A stretch of DNA of 64,000 nucleotides, taken from NCBI RefSeq assembly GCF_902506505.1, contig NZ_LR733406.1:4090693-4154692 (forward strand). The letters are read 5' to 3'. Position 1 is the first letter of the stretch; the number at the start of each line of letters is the position of its first letter. Positions 28,386-36,897 of this stretch are shown one piece after another. Position numbers and translations under genes: made by a program. This stretch comes from Pseudomonas sp. 8AS. Its GTDB lineage: Bacteria > Pseudomonadota > Gammaproteobacteria > Pseudomonadales > Pseudomonadaceae. The notes under the pieces were generated by a model. That model was not told where the DNA came from and searched no databases. It saw only the letters and a list, made by a program, of their open reading frames with translations.

Positions 28386-28456
28386 GTAGGTTGGCGTTGA
28401 GCGCAGCGATACCCAACAGGGTGGCGATGGGTATCGCTGCGCTCCACCCATCCTAC
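28386..28456. repeat. REP-type palindrome inside the APE operon
   Basis: Imperfect inverted repeat. A 17-bp perfect core arm (28399-28415) pairs with 28428-28444. Outer GTAGG and CCTAC ends are also complementary. It fills the only large gap before the glycosyltransferase gene and resembles the dispersed pseudomonad palindromes. It may stabilise mRNA ends or lower downstream expression. Confidence 0.75.
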
Positions 28457-28469
28457 GGAGTGAGCCGGC

Positions 28470-29204
28470 ATGCATAACCCCTGCGCCGTCATCCCGGTCT
28501 ACAATCACGAGCACGCCCTGCCCGTGGTGTTCGCGGCTTTGCACGAAGCTGGCCTGCCCTGCGTGCTGGTCGACGACGCATCCAGCGCGGCTTGCGCTGC
28601 GGTGATGGATGACCTGGCCAAGCAGGACAACACCTTCCTGGTGCGCCTGGCCGTCAACCAGGGCAAGGGCGGCGCGGTGATGGCCGGCCTGCGCGAGGCC
28701 CAGCGCCTGGGCTTCAGCCACGCGCTGCAGGTCGACGCCGATGGCCAGCACGACCTCGGCGACGTCGCCGGCTTCCTCGGCGAATCCCGCACCCACCCGC
28801 AGGCGCTGGTCTGCGGCTACCCGGTGTACGACGCCAGCGTGCCGAAGAGCCGCCTGTACGCGCGCTACCTGACCCACGTGTGGGTGTGGATCAACAGCCT
28901 GTCGCTGGCGATCCGCGACTCCATGTGCGGCTTCCGCGTCTACCCGCTGCCCGCCACCCTGGCGCTGATCGACAGCTGCCAGCTGGGCAAGCGCATGGAT
29001 TTCGACACCGAGATCCTGGTGCGCCTGGCCTGGCGCAACCAGCCGATGCGCTGGCTGCCTACCCAGGTGCACTACCCGCTCGACGGTCTCTCGCACTTCC
29101 GTCTGTGGCACGACAACGCGCTGATCTCGAAGATGCACGCCAAGCTGTTCTTCGGCATGCTGCTGCGCGCCCCAATGATCCTCTGGCGGCGGTGGCAGGC
29201 ATGA
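28470..29204 (+). CDS. Family 2 glycosyltransferase of APE cluster
   Basis: A GT-A fold transferase of 244 residues: N-terminal CAVIPVYNHEHAL, the nucleotide-sugar DDAS motif, and the metal-binding VDADGQHD (DxD). A C-terminal hydrophobic patch suggests membrane contact. A sugar transferred to the aryl head or the lipid anchor is plausible. Some related clusters have this domain fused to the acyltransferase that follows; here the two are separate genes overlapping by ATGA. Confidence 0.88.
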   Translation: MHNPCAVIPVYNHEHALPVVFAALHEAGLPCVLVDDASSAACAAVMDDLAKQDNTFLVRLAVNQGKGGAVMAGLREAQRLGFSHALQVDADGQHDLGDVAGFLGESRTHPQALVCGYPVYDASVPKSRLYARYLTHVWVWINSLSLAIRDSMCGFRVYPLPATLALIDSCQLGKRMDFDTEILVRLAWRNQPMRWLPTQVHYPLDGLSHFRLWHDNALISKMHAKLFFGMLLRAPMILWRRWQA

Positions 29205-30145
29205 GCGAGCAACCGGCAGCCCACTGGGCCGGCCAGCGCGAGCGCGGCAGCTACGCGCTGATGAAGCTCACCGCGGTGCTGGCGCGCCTGCTCGGCCGGC
29301 GCCTGATCAGCCCGCTGATCTACGCCATCGTCCTGTATTTCTTCGTCTTCGGCGCCCAGGCGCGGCGCAGCATCTGGCAGTACCAGAGCAACCTCGCCAC
29401 CTGGAGCGGCCGCGCCGAGCTGCGTCCGAGCTGGCGCCGGGTGTTCCGCCAGTTCATGAGCTTCGCCGACACCCTGCTCGACAAGCTCGACGTGTGGAAC
29501 GGCAAGCTCGGCCTGGAGCAGATCACCCTGGTCGACCCGCACGACCTGCGCGGCCAACTGCACCGCCAGGAACGCGGGCAGCTGCTGGTCGGCGCGCACC
29601 TGGGCAACCTTGAGGTGTGTCGCGCCCTGGCCCAACTCGGCGAGCACGTGCAGATGAACGTGCTGGTGCACACCAAGCACGCCGAACAGTTCAATCGCCT
29701 GCTCGGCGAGGCCGGCGCCACACACCTGCGCCTGATCCAGGTCAGCGAACTGGACCCGGCGATCATGCTGCAATTGTCCGAGCGCCTGGAGCGCGGCGAG
29801 TGGCTGGCGATCGCCGGCGACCGCGTGCCACTGCACGGCGGGCGCAACGTCGACGTGGACTTCCTCGGCCAGCCCGCGGCCTTCCCGCAAGGGCCGTGGC
29901 TGCTGGCCGGGCTGCTGCATTGTGCGGTCAACCTGCTCAACTGCCTGAAGATCGACGGCCGCTACCGGGTGATCATCGAGCCGTTTGCCGAGCGCATCGA
30001 GTGGAAGCGCAGCGAGCGCGAGGCGGTGATCCGCCAGTGGGTACAACGCTATGCCGAGCGCCTGGGCCAACGCTGCCTGGATGCGCCGTTGCAATGGTTC
30101 AACTTCTATCCGTTCTGGAATGCACATGACGACACATCAGCCTGA
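29201..30145 (+). CDS. LpxL/HtrB-type acyltransferase of APE cluster
   Basis: A 314-residue membrane-bound acyltransferase of the LPLAT superfamily. A hydrophobic anchor lies at ~38-55 (LISPLIYAIVLYFFVFGA). The catalytic HX4E motif is AHLGNLE, and AIAGDRVPLHGG is the conserved second block. It is coupled to the glycosyltransferase gene by an ATGA overlap. It probably joins the polyene or a fatty acid to the lipid or sugar carrier of the APE. Its end overlaps the lyase gene by 20 nt. Confidence 0.87.
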   Translation: MSEQPAAHWAGQRERGSYALMKLTAVLARLLGRRLISPLIYAIVLYFFVFGAQARRSIWQYQSNLATWSGRAELRPSWRRVFRQFMSFADTLLDKLDVWNGKLGLEQITLVDPHDLRGQLHRQERGQLLVGAHLGNLEVCRALAQLGEHVQMNVLVHTKHAEQFNRLLGEAGATHLRLIQVSELDPAIMLQLSERLERGEWLAIAGDRVPLHGGRNVDVDFLGQPAAFPQGPWLLAGLLHCAVNLLNCLKIDGRYRVIIEPFAERIEWKRSEREAVIRQWVQRYAERLGQRCLDAPLQWFNFYPFWNAHDDTSA

Positions 30146-31667
30146 TCCGGTGATCTTCGGCGAAGCCCACCTGTCCATCGAGCAGGTCGTGGCCCTGTCC
30201 CAACGTCAGGCCCGCGCGCAGCTGCAGGACGACGCCGCCTACCGCGAGAAAATCGCCAAGGGCGCGCGTTTCCTCGACACCCTGCTGGACAAGGAAGGCG
30301 TGATCTACGGCGTCACCACCGGCTACGGTGACTCCTGCGTGGTGGCCGTGCCGCTGCACCAGGTCGAGGCCCTGCCCAAGCACCTGTTCACCTTCCACGG
30401 CTGCGGCCTGGGCAAGCTGCTCGATCCGGCCAGCACCCGCGCCGTGCTGGCCGCGCGCCTGCAGTCGCTGTGCTACGGCATCTCCGGGGTACGGGTGGAG
30501 CTGCTGGAGCGCCTGCAGGCATTCCTCGATCACGATGTGCTACCGCTGATCCCGGAAGAAGGCTCGGTCGGCGCCAGCGGCGACCTCACGCCACTGTCCT
30601 ACGTCGCCGCCACCCTCAGTGGCGAACGTGAAGTGTTGTACCAGGGCGAGCGCCGTAGCGCCGCCGAGGTGCATAACGAGCTGGGCTGGACGCCGCTGAC
30701 CCTGCGCCCCAAGGAAGCCCTGGCGCTGATGAACGGCACCGCGGTGATGACCGCCCTGGCCTGCCTGGCCTATTCGCGCGCCGACTACCTGCTCAAGCTG
30801 GCCACCCGCATCACCGCGCTCAACGTGGTGGCGCTGGAAGGCAACCCGGAGCACTTCGACGAGCGCCTGTTCGCCGCCAAGCCGCACCCGGGACAGATGC
30901 AGGTCGCCGCCTGGTTGCGCCAGGACCTCGCCATCGACGCGCCAACCGCGCCGCTGCACCGCCTGCAGGACCGCTACTCGCTGCGCTGCGCACCGCATGT
31001 GCTCGGCGTGCTGGCCGACAGCCTGGGCCTGCTGCGCCAGTTCATCGAAACCGAGCTGAACAGCGCCAACGACAACCCGCTGATCGACGCCGAGGCCGAG
31101 CGCGTGCTGCACGGCGGGCACTTCTACGGCGGGCACATCGCCTTCGCCATGGACAGCCTGAAGAACCTGGTCGGCAACGTCGCCGACCTGCTCGACCGCC
31201 AGCTCGCCCTGCTGGTCGACGTGCGCTACAACCACGGCCTGCCGAGCAACCTGTCCGGCGCGCCGGGCGTCACCGCGATGATCAACCACGGTTTCAAGGC
31301 CGTGCAGATCGGCACCAGCGCCTGGACCGCCGAAGCGCTGAAAAACACTATGCCGGCCAGCGTGTTCTCGCGCTCCACCGAGTGTCACAACCAGGACAAG
31401 GTGAGCATGGGCACCATTGCCGCGCGCGATGCCCTGCGCAGCCTGGAGCTGACCGAGCAGGTCGCCGCCGCCACCCTGCTGGCCGCCAACCAGGGCGTCT
31501 GGCTGCGCCAGCGCGACGGCAAGATCGATATTCCTGCACCCGTTGCCGCGATGCGCGAACAGCTGGCCGCCGACTTCCACCCGGTGATCGAGGATCGCGC
31601 CCTGGAAGGCGAACTGCGCCTGTGCCTGCAGCGCATCCGCGCCCGGCACTGGAGGCTGTATGCGTAA
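30126..31667 (+). CDS. MIO-type aromatic amino-acid ammonia lyase of APE cluster
   Basis: A HAL/PAL/TAL-family enzyme of 513 residues that eliminates ammonia to give an aryl-acrylate. The MIO prosthetic group forms from A150-S151-G152 in SVGASGDLTPLSYVA. The catalytic Tyr loop is VIYGVTTGYGDS. The substrate-selectivity pair reads F90-H91 (TFHGCG). By family knowledge histidine lyases have Ser-His, phenylalanine lyases Phe-Leu and tyrosine lyases His-Leu, so the substrate is not obvious. In an APE cluster it likely supplies a cinnamate-type starter. Histidine catabolism is less likely, because no hut genes are nearby. Confidence 0.88.
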   Translation: MTTHQPDPVIFGEAHLSIEQVVALSQRQARAQLQDDAAYREKIAKGARFLDTLLDKEGVIYGVTTGYGDSCVVAVPLHQVEALPKHLFTFHGCGLGKLLDPASTRAVLAARLQSLCYGISGVRVELLERLQAFLDHDVLPLIPEEGSVGASGDLTPLSYVAATLSGEREVLYQGERRSAAEVHNELGWTPLTLRPKEALALMNGTAVMTALACLAYSRADYLLKLATRITALNVVALEGNPEHFDERLFAAKPHPGQMQVAAWLRQDLAIDAPTAPLHRLQDRYSLRCAPHVLGVLADSLGLLRQFIETELNSANDNPLIDAEAERVLHGGHFYGGHIAFAMDSLKNLVGNVADLLDRQLALLVDVRYNHGLPSNLSGAPGVTAMINHGFKAVQIGTSAWTAEALKNTMPASVFSRSTECHNQDKVSMGTIAARDALRSLELTEQVAAATLLAANQGVWLRQRDGKIDIPAPVAAMREQLAADFHPVIEDRALEGELRLCLQRIRARHWRLYA

Positions 31668-31682
31668 GCAGCGACCCATTTG

Positions 31683-31748
31683 TGTAGGAGCCAGCTTGCT
31701 GGCGATGCCCTTGTGCCAGCCCGGATCGCCAGCAAGCTGGCTCCTACA
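31683..31748. repeat. Pseudomonad REP palindrome (TGTAGGAGCCAGC type)
   Basis: Two perfectly complementary 24-base arms (31683-31706 and 31725-31748), beginning TGTAGGAGCCAGCTTGCTGG, separated by 18 bases. This is the classic dispersed Pseudomonas extragenic palindrome. It lies between the lyase and thioesterase genes. Confidence 0.9.
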
Positions 31749-31777
31749 ACAGCGCAATGCGCCTGGAGTAACTGCCC

Positions 31778-32203
31778 ATGCGTAAGGAAGGCGTGCTGCA
31801 GGCCCAGGTCGAACTGACCGTACCCTTCTTCGACGTCGACATGATGGAAGTGGTCTGGCACGGCCACTACGTCAAATACTTCGAGGAAGCGCGCTGTGCC
31901 CTGCTCGACAGGCTCGGCCACAACTACCGGCAGATGCGCGACGCCGGCTACGCCTGGCCGGTGATCGACCTGCAGTTGCGCTATATCCGCGGCGCCCAGT
32001 TCGGCCAGCGCATCAAGGTGCGCGCCGATCTGGTCGAGTGGGAGAACCGCCTGAAGATCAATTATCTGATCACCGACGCCGCCACCGGCGAGCGCATGAC
32101 CCGTGGCAGCAGCGTGCAGGTGGCGGTGGAGATCGCCACGCGGGAGATGCTGCTGGCTTCGCCTCGCGTGTTTGTTGAGGCGGTGGAGAGGGCTATTGCG
32201 TGA
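31778..32203 (+). CDS. 4-hydroxybenzoyl-CoA-thioesterase-type hotdog protein of APE cluster
   Basis: A thioesterase of 141 residues. FFDVDMMEVVWHGHYVKYFEEAR is the 4HBT signature, with the catalytic Asp and the following V-x-Y helix. It probably hydrolyses stalled or finished acyl-ACP/CoA intermediates of the polyene pathway (the thioesterase between the acyltransferases and LolA in related clusters). Downstream the operon is interrupted by the 522-bp palindromic element. Confidence 0.9.
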   Translation: MRKEGVLQAQVELTVPFFDVDMMEVVWHGHYVKYFEEARCALLDRLGHNYRQMRDAGYAWPVIDLQLRYIRGAQFGQRIKVRADLVEWENRLKINYLITDAATGERMTRGSSVQVAVEIATREMLLASPRVFVEAVERAIA

Positions 32204-32250
32204 TCTTTCCGAGCCCGGCTGGTTTTCTACGTTTGCTGAACGCTCTGTTT

Positions 32251-32772
32251 CGCCCCGCCGGGCGAGTCACTTTCTCTTTGCGCGCGCAAAGAGAAAGTAA
32301 CCAAAGAGAAAGCGCGCCCCACATCCGGCCCTGGCTACGCCAGGGTTCCCTCGTTCCATCCCTGCTCCAGGGGCACGCCGCGAAGGGCCATCCCTGGCCC
32401 ATCGCGGCTCTCGCGGCATCCATGCCGCTCAACCCCTTACGCACGGATTCCACTCGGCCTCCTGAGGGGGCCCCGTATCCCGGCACACACGACACAGCTA
32501 CAGCCACAGACAACCATTGGCTTCAACACCGCGCAGTCTTACCAGGCGCGCCAACTCCCCGTCAGGAGGCCGAGTGCAGGCGCTGCGCAGGGGGACGCGA
32601 GGCAGGACGCCGAGCGAGTCACGATGGGACAGGGATGTCCCTTCGTGACGGCCCCCGGAGCAGTGCCGGAGCGAGGGGAGTCGAGCGCAGCGAGACCCGC
32701 ATGTCGGGGGGCCCTTCTTTTTGGTTACTTTTTCTTGGGCAAGCAAGAAAAAGTGACGCGCCCGGGGGGGCG
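32251..32772. mobile_element. 522-bp palindromic repeat element (MITE-like) inside the APE operon
   Basis: Imperfect terminal inverted repeats of about 70 bp: the left end CGCCCCGCCGGGCGAGTCAC reads as the reverse complement of the right end. Each end also holds its own small hairpin (CTTTCTCTTTG / CAAAGAGAAAG on the left, CTTTTTCTTG / CAAGAAAAAG on the right). Internal sequences also mirror each other (CACTCGGCCTCCTGA near 32450; TCAGGAGGCCGAGTG near 32562). No transposase or credible gene is inside. The reading frame through it is only a continuation of the downstream gene's frame. Confidence 0.8.
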
Positions 32773-33399
32773 CAAGCAAAAGCCAAGGCCAGCACAGTAA
32801 TCAGCCATGCCCTGAAAGCCTGCAGCCTGCTGTTCCTGACCATCAACCCAGCTGCCCACGCCTTCGACCTAACCGAACTGGGCGCCCAACTGGCCAAACC
32901 CGCCGTAGTCCGCGGCCCGTTCATCCAGGAAAAGCACCTGCGCGCCCTGCCCCAGCCGCTGACCAGCCAGGGCGAGTTCGTCCTCAGCCGCGACGCCGGC
33001 CTGCTCTGGCAGCTGCGCAGCCCGCTGACCCAGGACTACCGCATCGACGCCGCCGGCATCGCCCGGCGTACACCGCAAGGCTGGCAGCTGCAGCCCGGCC
33101 AGGATGTCGCCGCCCAGCAGAGCCGGCTGTTCCTCGCCGTACTCAAGGGCGACCACTCGGGCCTCGCGCGCGACTTCGAGCTGCAACTGAGCGGCAGCAG
33201 TGAAGCCTGGCAACTAACCCTGATCCCGCACTCGCTGCTGCTCAAGCAGATCTTCAGCAGCATCCGCATCGACGGCGGCGCCCTGGTCGAACGCATCGAA
33301 CTGCACGAGACCCAGGGCGACCGCACCCTCATGCGCATGCCGCAGAGCCAGGCGGGCGATGCCCTCAGCGCGCAGGAGCGAGATGCCTTTGCCCGCTAA
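32701..33399 (+). CDS. LolA-like outer-membrane lipoprotein carrier of APE cluster, start disrupted
   Basis: The mature part (from FDLTELGAQLAKPAVVRG onward, ~185 residues) is a LolA-type periplasmic carrier, with FIQEKHLRALPQPL and the DYRIDAAGI beta-sheet region. It should ferry the lipidated polyene or a lipoprotein across the periplasm. A signal-peptide core (KACSLLFLTINPAAHA) is present, but its frame has no ATG/GTG/TTG nearby. The first in-frame ATG (32701, used here) lies inside the palindromic element. An ATG at 32807 sits exactly where a signal peptide should begin, but it is one base out of frame and meets TGA after two codons. One extra C in the CCC run would restore MPLKACSLL. So this is either frameshifted, a sequencing error, or expressed from an unusual start. 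Confidence 0.65.
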   Translation: MSGGPSFWLLFLGQARKSDAPGGAQAKAKASTVISHALKACSLLFLTINPAAHAFDLTELGAQLAKPAVVRGPFIQEKHLRALPQPLTSQGEFVLSRDAGLLWQLRSPLTQDYRIDAAGIARRTPQGWQLQPGQDVAAQQSRLFLAVLKGDHSGLARDFELQLSGSSEAWQLTLIPHSLLLKQIFSSIRIDGGALVERIELHETQGDRTLMRMPQSQAGDALSAQERDAFAR

Positions 33400-35743
33400 G
33401 CCCTTCGCCGCCCAGCGCTACCTGCCGCGCCTGTTCAGCGTCGCCCTGCTGGCGCTGCTGGTCCTGGCCTCCTGGCAGTGGCGCAACGGCCCGCCGGTGG
33501 CGGCGAGCATGCTCGCCCTGCTGCCCAAGGGCGCCGGCGATGAACTGGTGCAGCAGGCCGAACGGCGCATGCAGGAGCCGCTGAATCGCGAGCTGCTGGT
33601 GCTGGTCGGCCATCCGCAGCGCCAGCAGGCGATTGCCCTGGTGCAGCGGCTCGGCCAGCAGTGGCAGGCCAGCCAGCGCTTCGAGCGGGTGCAATGGAGC
33701 CTGGACAGCGACCTGGCCGTGCTGCGCCAGCAACTGCGCGGCAACCGCCTGGCCCTGCTGCCGGCGACGGATCGCCAGTTGCTGATCGAGCAGCCGGGGG
33801 ACTTTATCCAGCAGCGCGCCGCCCAGCTGTTCGACACCTTCGCCGGCTTCAGCCTGCTACCGCCCGAGCAGGACTGGCTGGGTATCGGTACCCGCGCCCA
33901 GCAGGCGCTGAACCCGAACAGCCGCATTCAGGCCGACCTCGGCAGCGGCGCCCTGCTGCTGGAAGAACCGGGCATGACCTGGGCCCTGCTGCGCGTGCGC
34001 ACCCTCGGCAGCGCCTTCGACATGCAGGCACCACCGGCGATTGCCGCCAGCGTGGCGGCGGCGCGGGCCGAGGTGACTGCCGCCGGCGGTCAACTGCTGG
34101 CCGCCGGCGGCGTGCTGTATGCCGCCGCCGGCCAGGCCAAGGCCACCCGCGAAGTCAGCTGGATCGGCGGCGGCGCCACCCTCGGCACCCTGCTGCTGTT
34201 GCTGCTGGCATTCCGCCGCCCGCGCGTGCTGGTCAGCCTGCTGCCGATAGGAGTCGCCCTGTTGGCCGGCTGCACGGCCTGCGTGCTGGTGTTCGGCCAG
34301 ATCAACGTGCTGACCCTGGTGCTCGGCGCCAGCCTGATCGGCGTGGCCGCCGACTACCCGCAGCACTACTTGAGTAAAAGCTGGAGCAACAGCTGGGGCC
34401 CGGACGGCTGGACCAGCTGGGGCGCCCTGCGCGCCACCCTGCCGGGGCTGACCCTGAGCCTGGGCACCAACCTGGTCGGTTACCTGGCGCTGGCCTTCAC
34501 CCCCTTCCCGGCGCTGACCCAGATCGCCCTGTTCTCCGCCGCCGGGCTGATCGGCGCCTACCTCTGCTCGGTGTGCCTGCTGCCGGCCTGGCTGAGTGGC
34601 CTGCGCCTGCGCCCGCCACCCGGCCTGCTCGGTTTCAGCAGCGCCCTGCTGGCCCTGCGCGCGCGCCTGCTGGGCCGCGTCGGCAGCCTGCCGCTGCTGG
34701 CCCTGTTGCTGCTGTTCTGCGCCGGCGGCCTGTGGCAGTTGCACACGCAGAACGATATCCGCCAGTGGCTGGGCCAGCAGCCGCAGCTGCTCGCCGAGGC
34801 CAAGCGCATCGCCGAGCTGACCGGGCAGCAGCCCACCAGCCAGTTCTTCCTGGTGCGCGCCCGCGACGAAGCGCAGCTGCTCGAACGCCAGGCCGCCCTC
34901 GCCCAGCGCCTCGACCGGGCCGTGGCCGCCGGCCAGTTGCGCGGTTACCGCGCGCTCAGCCAGCTGGTCGCCGCCGACAGCCAGCACCAAGCGCTGCGCG
35001 ACGCCCTGCAGCGCCTGCCCCAGCACTGGCAGCCGCTGCTGGCCATGGGCATTCCAGCCACCGCACTGCAGGCGGAGCTGAACGAATTGACCGAGGGCGC
35101 GCAACCCAACCTCGACCAGGCCCTGGCCGGCCCGCTGGGCGAAGCCTGGCGGCCACTGTGGCTGGGCGCGGGCGCCGAGGGCGTGGCCGGCCTGGTCAGC
35201 CTGCAGGGCCAAGCCGACAGCGCCCTGCTGCACAGCCTCGGCGCGGACCTGCCCGGCGTGCAGCTGGTCGACCGCCTCGGCGAGCTGAACGGCCTGTTCA
35301 GTGCCACCCAGCTCAGCGCCGCGCAGCTCAAGCTGGTCGCCAGCGCCGCGATCCTCTTGCTGCTGTGCATTCCCTTCGGCCTGGCCGGCGCCCTGCGCGT
35401 GGTCTGCCTGCCGCTGCTGGCGGCCCTCGCCGCCCTGGCCGGGCTCGGCTGGCTGGGCCAGCCGCTGACCCTGTTCAGCCTGTTCGGCCTGTTGCTGATC
35501 ACCGCCATCGGCGTCGACTACGCCATCCTCATGCGCGAGAACATCGGCGGCGCCGCGGTCAGCCTGCTCGGCACCCTGCTCTCGGCGCTGACCAGTTGGC
35601 TGTCGTTCGGCCTGCTGCTGGTCAGCGACACCCCGGCCATCGCCAACTTCGGCCTGGCGATCAGCCTCGGCCTGCTGTTCTGCTTCATCCTCGCGCCCTG
35701 GGCCGGCACCCGTGAGCCCCAGGCCAAGGCGGTGCCGGCATGA
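33383..35743 (+). CDS. RND/MMPL-family exporter of APE cluster
   Basis: A 786-residue inner-membrane transporter. One N-terminal helix and a periplasmic domain (~35-245) precede five to six helices (~250-400); the same pattern repeats in the second half (helices ~640-780). Characteristic MMPL segments are GASLIGVAADYPQHYL and its repeat TAIGVDYAILMRENIGG, each with the intramembrane Asp used for proton coupling. It likely extracts the finished polyene lipid from the inner membrane and hands it to the LolA-like protein. AGGAG lies 5 nt before the ATG at 33383. It overlaps the lolA-like stop and is coupled to the next gene by ATGA. Confidence 0.92.
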   Translation: MPLPAKPFAAQRYLPRLFSVALLALLVLASWQWRNGPPVAASMLALLPKGAGDELVQQAERRMQEPLNRELLVLVGHPQRQQAIALVQRLGQQWQASQRFERVQWSLDSDLAVLRQQLRGNRLALLPATDRQLLIEQPGDFIQQRAAQLFDTFAGFSLLPPEQDWLGIGTRAQQALNPNSRIQADLGSGALLLEEPGMTWALLRVRTLGSAFDMQAPPAIAASVAAARAEVTAAGGQLLAAGGVLYAAAGQAKATREVSWIGGGATLGTLLLLLLAFRRPRVLVSLLPIGVALLAGCTACVLVFGQINVLTLVLGASLIGVAADYPQHYLSKSWSNSWGPDGWTSWGALRATLPGLTLSLGTNLVGYLALAFTPFPALTQIALFSAAGLIGAYLCSVCLLPAWLSGLRLRPPPGLLGFSSALLALRARLLGRVGSLPLLALLLLFCAGGLWQLHTQNDIRQWLGQQPQLLAEAKRIAELTGQQPTSQFFLVRARDEAQLLERQAALAQRLDRAVAAGQLRGYRALSQLVAADSQHQALRDALQRLPQHWQPLLAMGIPATALQAELNELTEGAQPNLDQALAGPLGEAWRPLWLGAGAEGVAGLVSLQGQADSALLHSLGADLPGVQLVDRLGELNGLFSATQLSAAQLKLVASAAILLLLCIPFGLAGALRVVCLPLLAALAALAGLGWLGQPLTLFSLFGLLLITAIGVDYAILMRENIGGAAVSLLGTLLSALTSWLSFGLLLVSDTPAIANFGLAISLGLLFCFILAPWAGTREPQAKAVPA

Positions 35744-36897
35744 GCATCGCGCTGTTCTGGCTCGGCCTGCTCGGCCTGTTCGCCGCCGCCACCTGGCTGG
35801 GCAGCCGCCTGCGCCTGATTCCGATTGTCAGCCAGTTGTTGCTGGCCACCCTCGGCCTGCCGCTGCTGATGCTGTGGAGCACGCCCCTGGGGTTCGGCGC
35901 CAGCGAGCTGCTCGCCGCCGACTGGCTCGAGCCGCTGTACGGCGTGGCCTTCACCCTGCTGCTGGGGCATATCCTCAGCGACGTGATCGACCTCGACCTG
36001 CAGGCCGACAGCGTGAAGATCGCCCTGCCGAGCTTCTTCCTGCCGTTCTTCTGCGGCCTGGCCTGTGCGCTGTGGCTGCTGCCGGCGCAGAGCCTGCTGG
36101 GCAGCATCGCCGTCGGCTTGCTGTTCGCCCTGACCGCCATCCCGGTGCTGTTCCTCTACCTGCAGCACCTGGGCTACCCCGCCCCACGCATCCGCCAGTT
36201 GCTGCAGGCGGCGATTCTCATGGACCTGCTGTGCTGGCTGATCTTCGGCCTGGCCCAGGGCAGCAGCGAGCCGGCCACCCTGCTCTGGCCGCTGCTGGCG
36301 GCCAGCCTGCCGCTGCTGTTCAAGCTGCTGCCGTGCCGTTCGGCGCGCTTCAACGGCCTGTGTTTCCTGGTGCTGCTGCTGGTCATGCAACAGCTCAAGC
36401 TGAATGCCCTGGTGTTCGGCATCGCCTACCTGCTGTGCAGCGCCGCGCTGCGTGTACCGCTGCGCCTGCCGCTGCCGGACAGCATGTTCGCCGCCCTGCA
36501 GACCTGGCTGGCGGTGCCGCTGATCCTGGCTTACGGTCTGCTGCAGATCGACTGGCAGAATGCCTGGCTGGGCTATTCCTGGCTGCAGTTCGGCGCGCTG
36601 TTGCTGCTGCCGATCGCCAGCAAGCTGCTGGGCAACTGGCTGGGCCTGAGCTGGGCGGCCGGGCGCCTGGCGCCGAGCCCCGGGCAGTGGCGCGAGAGCG
36701 TGCTGCTGAATACCCGCGGCCTGACCGAAATCGTCTTCCTCAACCTGCTGCTGCACCAGCAGGTGATCAGTGCCCAGCTGTACTTTGCCCTGATGCTGAT
36801 GGGCCTGATTTCCACCTTGCTGCCGGCCCTCACCGGCGCCTACCCTCGCCCTGCCAACGCCAATAACGAGGCACGAAGCCACTATGAACACTCCTGA
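35740..36897 (+). CDS. Cation/proton-antiporter-like membrane protein in APE cluster
   Basis: A 385-residue polytopic protein with about 11-12 hydrophobic segments. The order LIPIVSQLLLATLGLPLL, AFTLLLGHILSDVIDLDL, ALTAIPVLFLYL and LLNTRGLTEIVFLNLLL follows the Na+/H+ exchanger (CPA2/KefB-like) fold; NTRGLTEIV is the usual late-helix signature. There is no TrkA domain. It overlaps the exporter (ATGA) and the following flavin gene (14 nt), so it is made together with them. Possible roles are ion balancing for the exporter or the pigment-bearing membrane. No function is established. Confidence 0.75.
   Translation: MSIALFWLGLLGLFAAATWLGSRLRLIPIVSQLLLATLGLPLLMLWSTPLGFGASELLAADWLEPLYGVAFTLLLGHILSDVIDLDLQADSVKIALPSFFLPFFCGLACALWLLPAQSLLGSIAVGLLFALTAIPVLFLYLQHLGYPAPRIRQLLQAAILMDLLCWLIFGLAQGSSEPATLLWPLLAASLPLLFKLLPCRSARFNGLCFLVLLLVMQQLKLNALVFGIAYLLCSAALRVPLRLPLPDSMFAALQTWLAVPLILAYGLLQIDWQNAWLGYSWLQFGALLLLPIASKLLGNWLGLSWAAGRLAPSPGQWRESVLLNTRGLTEIVFLNLLLHQQVISAQLYFALMLMGLISTLLPALTGAYPRPANANNEARSHYEHS

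Noticed and set aside
30126..31667. Histidine ammonia-lyase HutH of histidine degradation
   Set aside because: No other hut genes are present, the selectivity pair is not Ser-His, and the gene overlaps APE acyltransferase coding sequence.
32200..32700. N-terminal extension of the LolA-like gene through the repeat (399-codon frame)
   Set aside because: The added ~200 residues only translate the palindromic element; no LolA-type protein has such a region.
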